From Camarhynchus parvulus (Eukaryota; Chordata; Aves; Passeriformes; Thraupidae): a stretch of DNA of 64,000 nt. A model generated the notes under the pieces. The model was not told the DNA's origin and searched no databases. It saw only the letters and a list, made by a program, of their open reading frames with translations. The DNA is taken from positions 25,975,493 to 26,039,492 of the forward strand of contig NC_044573.1 of NCBI RefSeq assembly GCF_901933205.1, in the 5' to 3' direction. The translations under genes and the position numbers were made by a program. This document shows, one piece after another, positions 62,112 through 64,000 of this stretch. Numbering within the stretch: position 1 is the stretch's first letter; each line of letters begins with the position of its first letter.

Positions 62112-62233
62112 ATGTACCTGTAGCATTTTACAGCAGCAGATAACCTATTATTTACATTTGTTTCTGAGGCCACAGCTTCTCAGAAGGAAAAAATCCTAAA
62201 GAAAGGATTTTAGTGAAAAGGATGTCTGTGACA

Positions 62234-64000
62234 AAATCCATGACTAAAGGAACTTGAGACTGCTTTAGCAGAGCTTACTAGGAGTCATAAGAGCCATGAT
62301 TCATTTTGGAGAGGGAACAACTTCAACCAAAAAGACCCCAAACCTTAGCATCAAGTCAACAGTAAATCAGAGGTAAATAAGTAAAAATATATAGAAAACA
62401 AATTATGTTAAAGAGGAATAGATAGTAACTGGTAATAACTCAAATTTATAAAATGAAAAATTAGATAAATGGGACCTGTCTTATGACTCTCTGTAGATCT
62501 AGCCTTATGGTCTTGAGGGGAAATACAATCTTGTGGCTGACTCCTCACAAAACTGTAAGAAATTAACTTCAAGTTGTCTTACTCCTTTCCATTCCCTTCA
62601 GTCACACAAATGCCCTTCTCCATAGAAAGATCACATGCAGGTTCAAGAAAATCATGAAACTCAGGAAGTTAACGATTCTTGTAATGCATTTCTACTGCTT
62701 TAATTTTGCTGAGGCAAAGAAAAAAATATCACAACTCCTTTGCTTCCTCAGAAATGAATCCTGCTGACTACTAGCAAGTCTGTCATCCCCACTGGCTTTA
62801 AACATTATCCACATTGTTCTGTATTGCTACACGTAACCTTTTGCTTCCCAAACTTATGCCCATATGCTTAGATGCTAAACTTTCCTTCAAACTCATTATA
62901 CAGGCAAACAGTGCAGGAGATGAAAGTAACATCTTAATTAGCAGTGTCACTGACACATTTCATACTAGAAAATCTTCCACTGAACCAAAGATTTCCCATA
63001 TGCTTCTTTACGTTGATTTGCACCTGTTATCAATTCTGTGCCAGCAGAAACACCTGAAAAGAGCATGAAGAAAAAATGTAGGGTTTCTGGTAGTACCAAA
63101 ACCTTTGACAGCATGTCACAGAGACTACGAGCTGCCAACCACCCAGGGACAGGTTTCAGCATCCTCTCACAAACCCAAGGCAACCTCTTGCAGGCCAAAT
63201 AGATGAAGCCTGACCAACACTGTTCCAGTCTTTCTCTTGAGAAAGAAAATATCAGATCTGAGTGTCTCCAGAGAGAGTAAGGCTAGTGGGGCACTGCTGT
63301 TAACCAAAGGATGCTGTAGTTAAATATTGAATTGACCTAAAACTCAATGGCTCAAGGCTCAGCAAATACCAATCCCTCGTGATCTGCCTTCTGCAGAAAG
63401 AGTTCTCAGAAAAGGAGAAAACAGAACAAGCATCTGAAAGTCACAAGTTGCGAGAAGCAGTAGCAGGCTGTGCCAGGTAAGTGCAAGGTTTTTGTTTTCA
63501 CTGCTTTCCCCAAAACATAAACATCGAGCTGCTCAGTAAAAAGTGTGAGCCCAGGAGTCAGAGCAAGGTTTTTTCCATCCCATGTTTGAATTCCTGTTGG
63601 GGCAAACACACAATGCACCCAAACAACATACACACCATCTCCCTGTAAAATTGGTGTGCACCAGCTGCCTGGGTCAGGCTGCCTCATCCTTTTTCACTTG
63701 TCCTTGCTTTTCTCCTTGGTGCTAGGAAGTGTGTTTGCTTATTCCCTGCTGCTGAATGTGCCAACTGAAAGCGACACCACTGCCTACTGTCACAATGGTG
63801 AATATAGTGGGGATCTCTTTTCAAACAAGACATGTTGATTCAGGGGTCTTGGATCACTAGTTTTTACTTTGTCACATTGACTCTCCATACATCTGGCAAA
63901 ACCCTGGTGGCACCATCACTTGCTTCCAATGCTTCACGTCAGTGAAGGCACCTGTCCTATGTCCGTGGAGGCAACCCCATGCTTCACTAGCACCACCCTG
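62234..64000. other. Noncoding DNA with one exon-like block
   Basis: No gene recognised. The block at 63397-63476 has a good acceptor before it and a strong donor after it and is open in one frame (see findings). Other open frames (62814-63068 plus, 63406-63687 minus) have no domain signal. The window ends in ordinary sequence. Confidence 0.5.

Larger units (their letters stand above)
61800..62233 (-). mobile_element. Solo LTR of a songbird endogenous retrovirus
   Basis: On the minus strand the element opens with TGTCACAGACATC at 62233, has a U3 with inverted CCAAT boxes (62067-62111), an AATAAA signal (61921-61916) followed by CAAGCCTTCTGATCATGGAG, and a CT-rich U5 with CTCGTCTCTTCCTTCACCCA. 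I recognise this arrangement as an LTR type common in passerine genomes, often grouped with ERVL-like families, but the family name is from memory and should be checked. No gag, pol or env coding sequence adjoins it and no second LTR lies in the window, so it is a solo LTR left by recombination. The U5 end (near 61800) is approximate, and I could not identify a target-site duplication. Confidence 0.8.

Noticed and set aside
1..64000. CRISPR arrays, operons, phage or plasmid features
   Set aside because: The only short direct repeats are simple tandem repeats without spacers, and the transposable elements and base composition are those of a bird nuclear genome.

Overview
The window looks like about 64 kb of bird nuclear DNA, most likely from a songbird (passerine), and it carries no protein-coding gene I can name. 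Three things point that way. There are two clear CR1 LINE copies, the dominant avian retrotransposon. There is one solo LTR (about 61800-62233) whose layout I recognise as an endogenous-retrovirus LTR type common in songbirds. The rest is AT-rich, low in repeats, and broken by stop codons in every frame, as expected for a bird intron or intergenic desert. There are no operons, ribosome-binding sites, CRISPR arrays or other prokaryotic features.

Layout. 1-21394 is noncoding sequence holding a perfect 21-bp-arm hairpin (7529-7574), a 22-base A-run, a CpG-bearing (CTTT)/(CGTTCTTT) microsatellite (15438-15493) and perhaps one very old CR1 scrap (about 6540-6700). About 21395-23225 is a CR1 element on the minus strand. 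It keeps the start of ORF1 and the front half of the ORF2 reverse transcriptase, but it has lost the ORF1 esterase and ORF2 endonuclease regions through one internal deletion, and its 3' end is also missing. About 25064-25460 is a second minus-strand CR1 with the usual 5' truncation and an intact 3' end. 30586-30896 is a four-copy, 78-bp GC-rich minisatellite whose period is a multiple of three, so it produces long false ORFs on both strands. 30897-61799 is mostly plain noncoding DNA with short palindromes, homopolymers and stretches that look like conserved noncoding elements. About 61800-62233 is the solo LTR, and the window ends in noncoding DNA with one exon-like block at 63397-63476.

The elements do not form a system. 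The transposable elements are fossil, and the rest is background genome with small local rearrangements. I found no convincing new biological system. The items most worth a second look are the internally deleted CR1 that joins ORF1 to ORF2, the perfect hairpin at 7529, the 78-bp minisatellite, and a few open blocks flanked by good splice sites that could be exons of an unrecognised gene or lncRNA.
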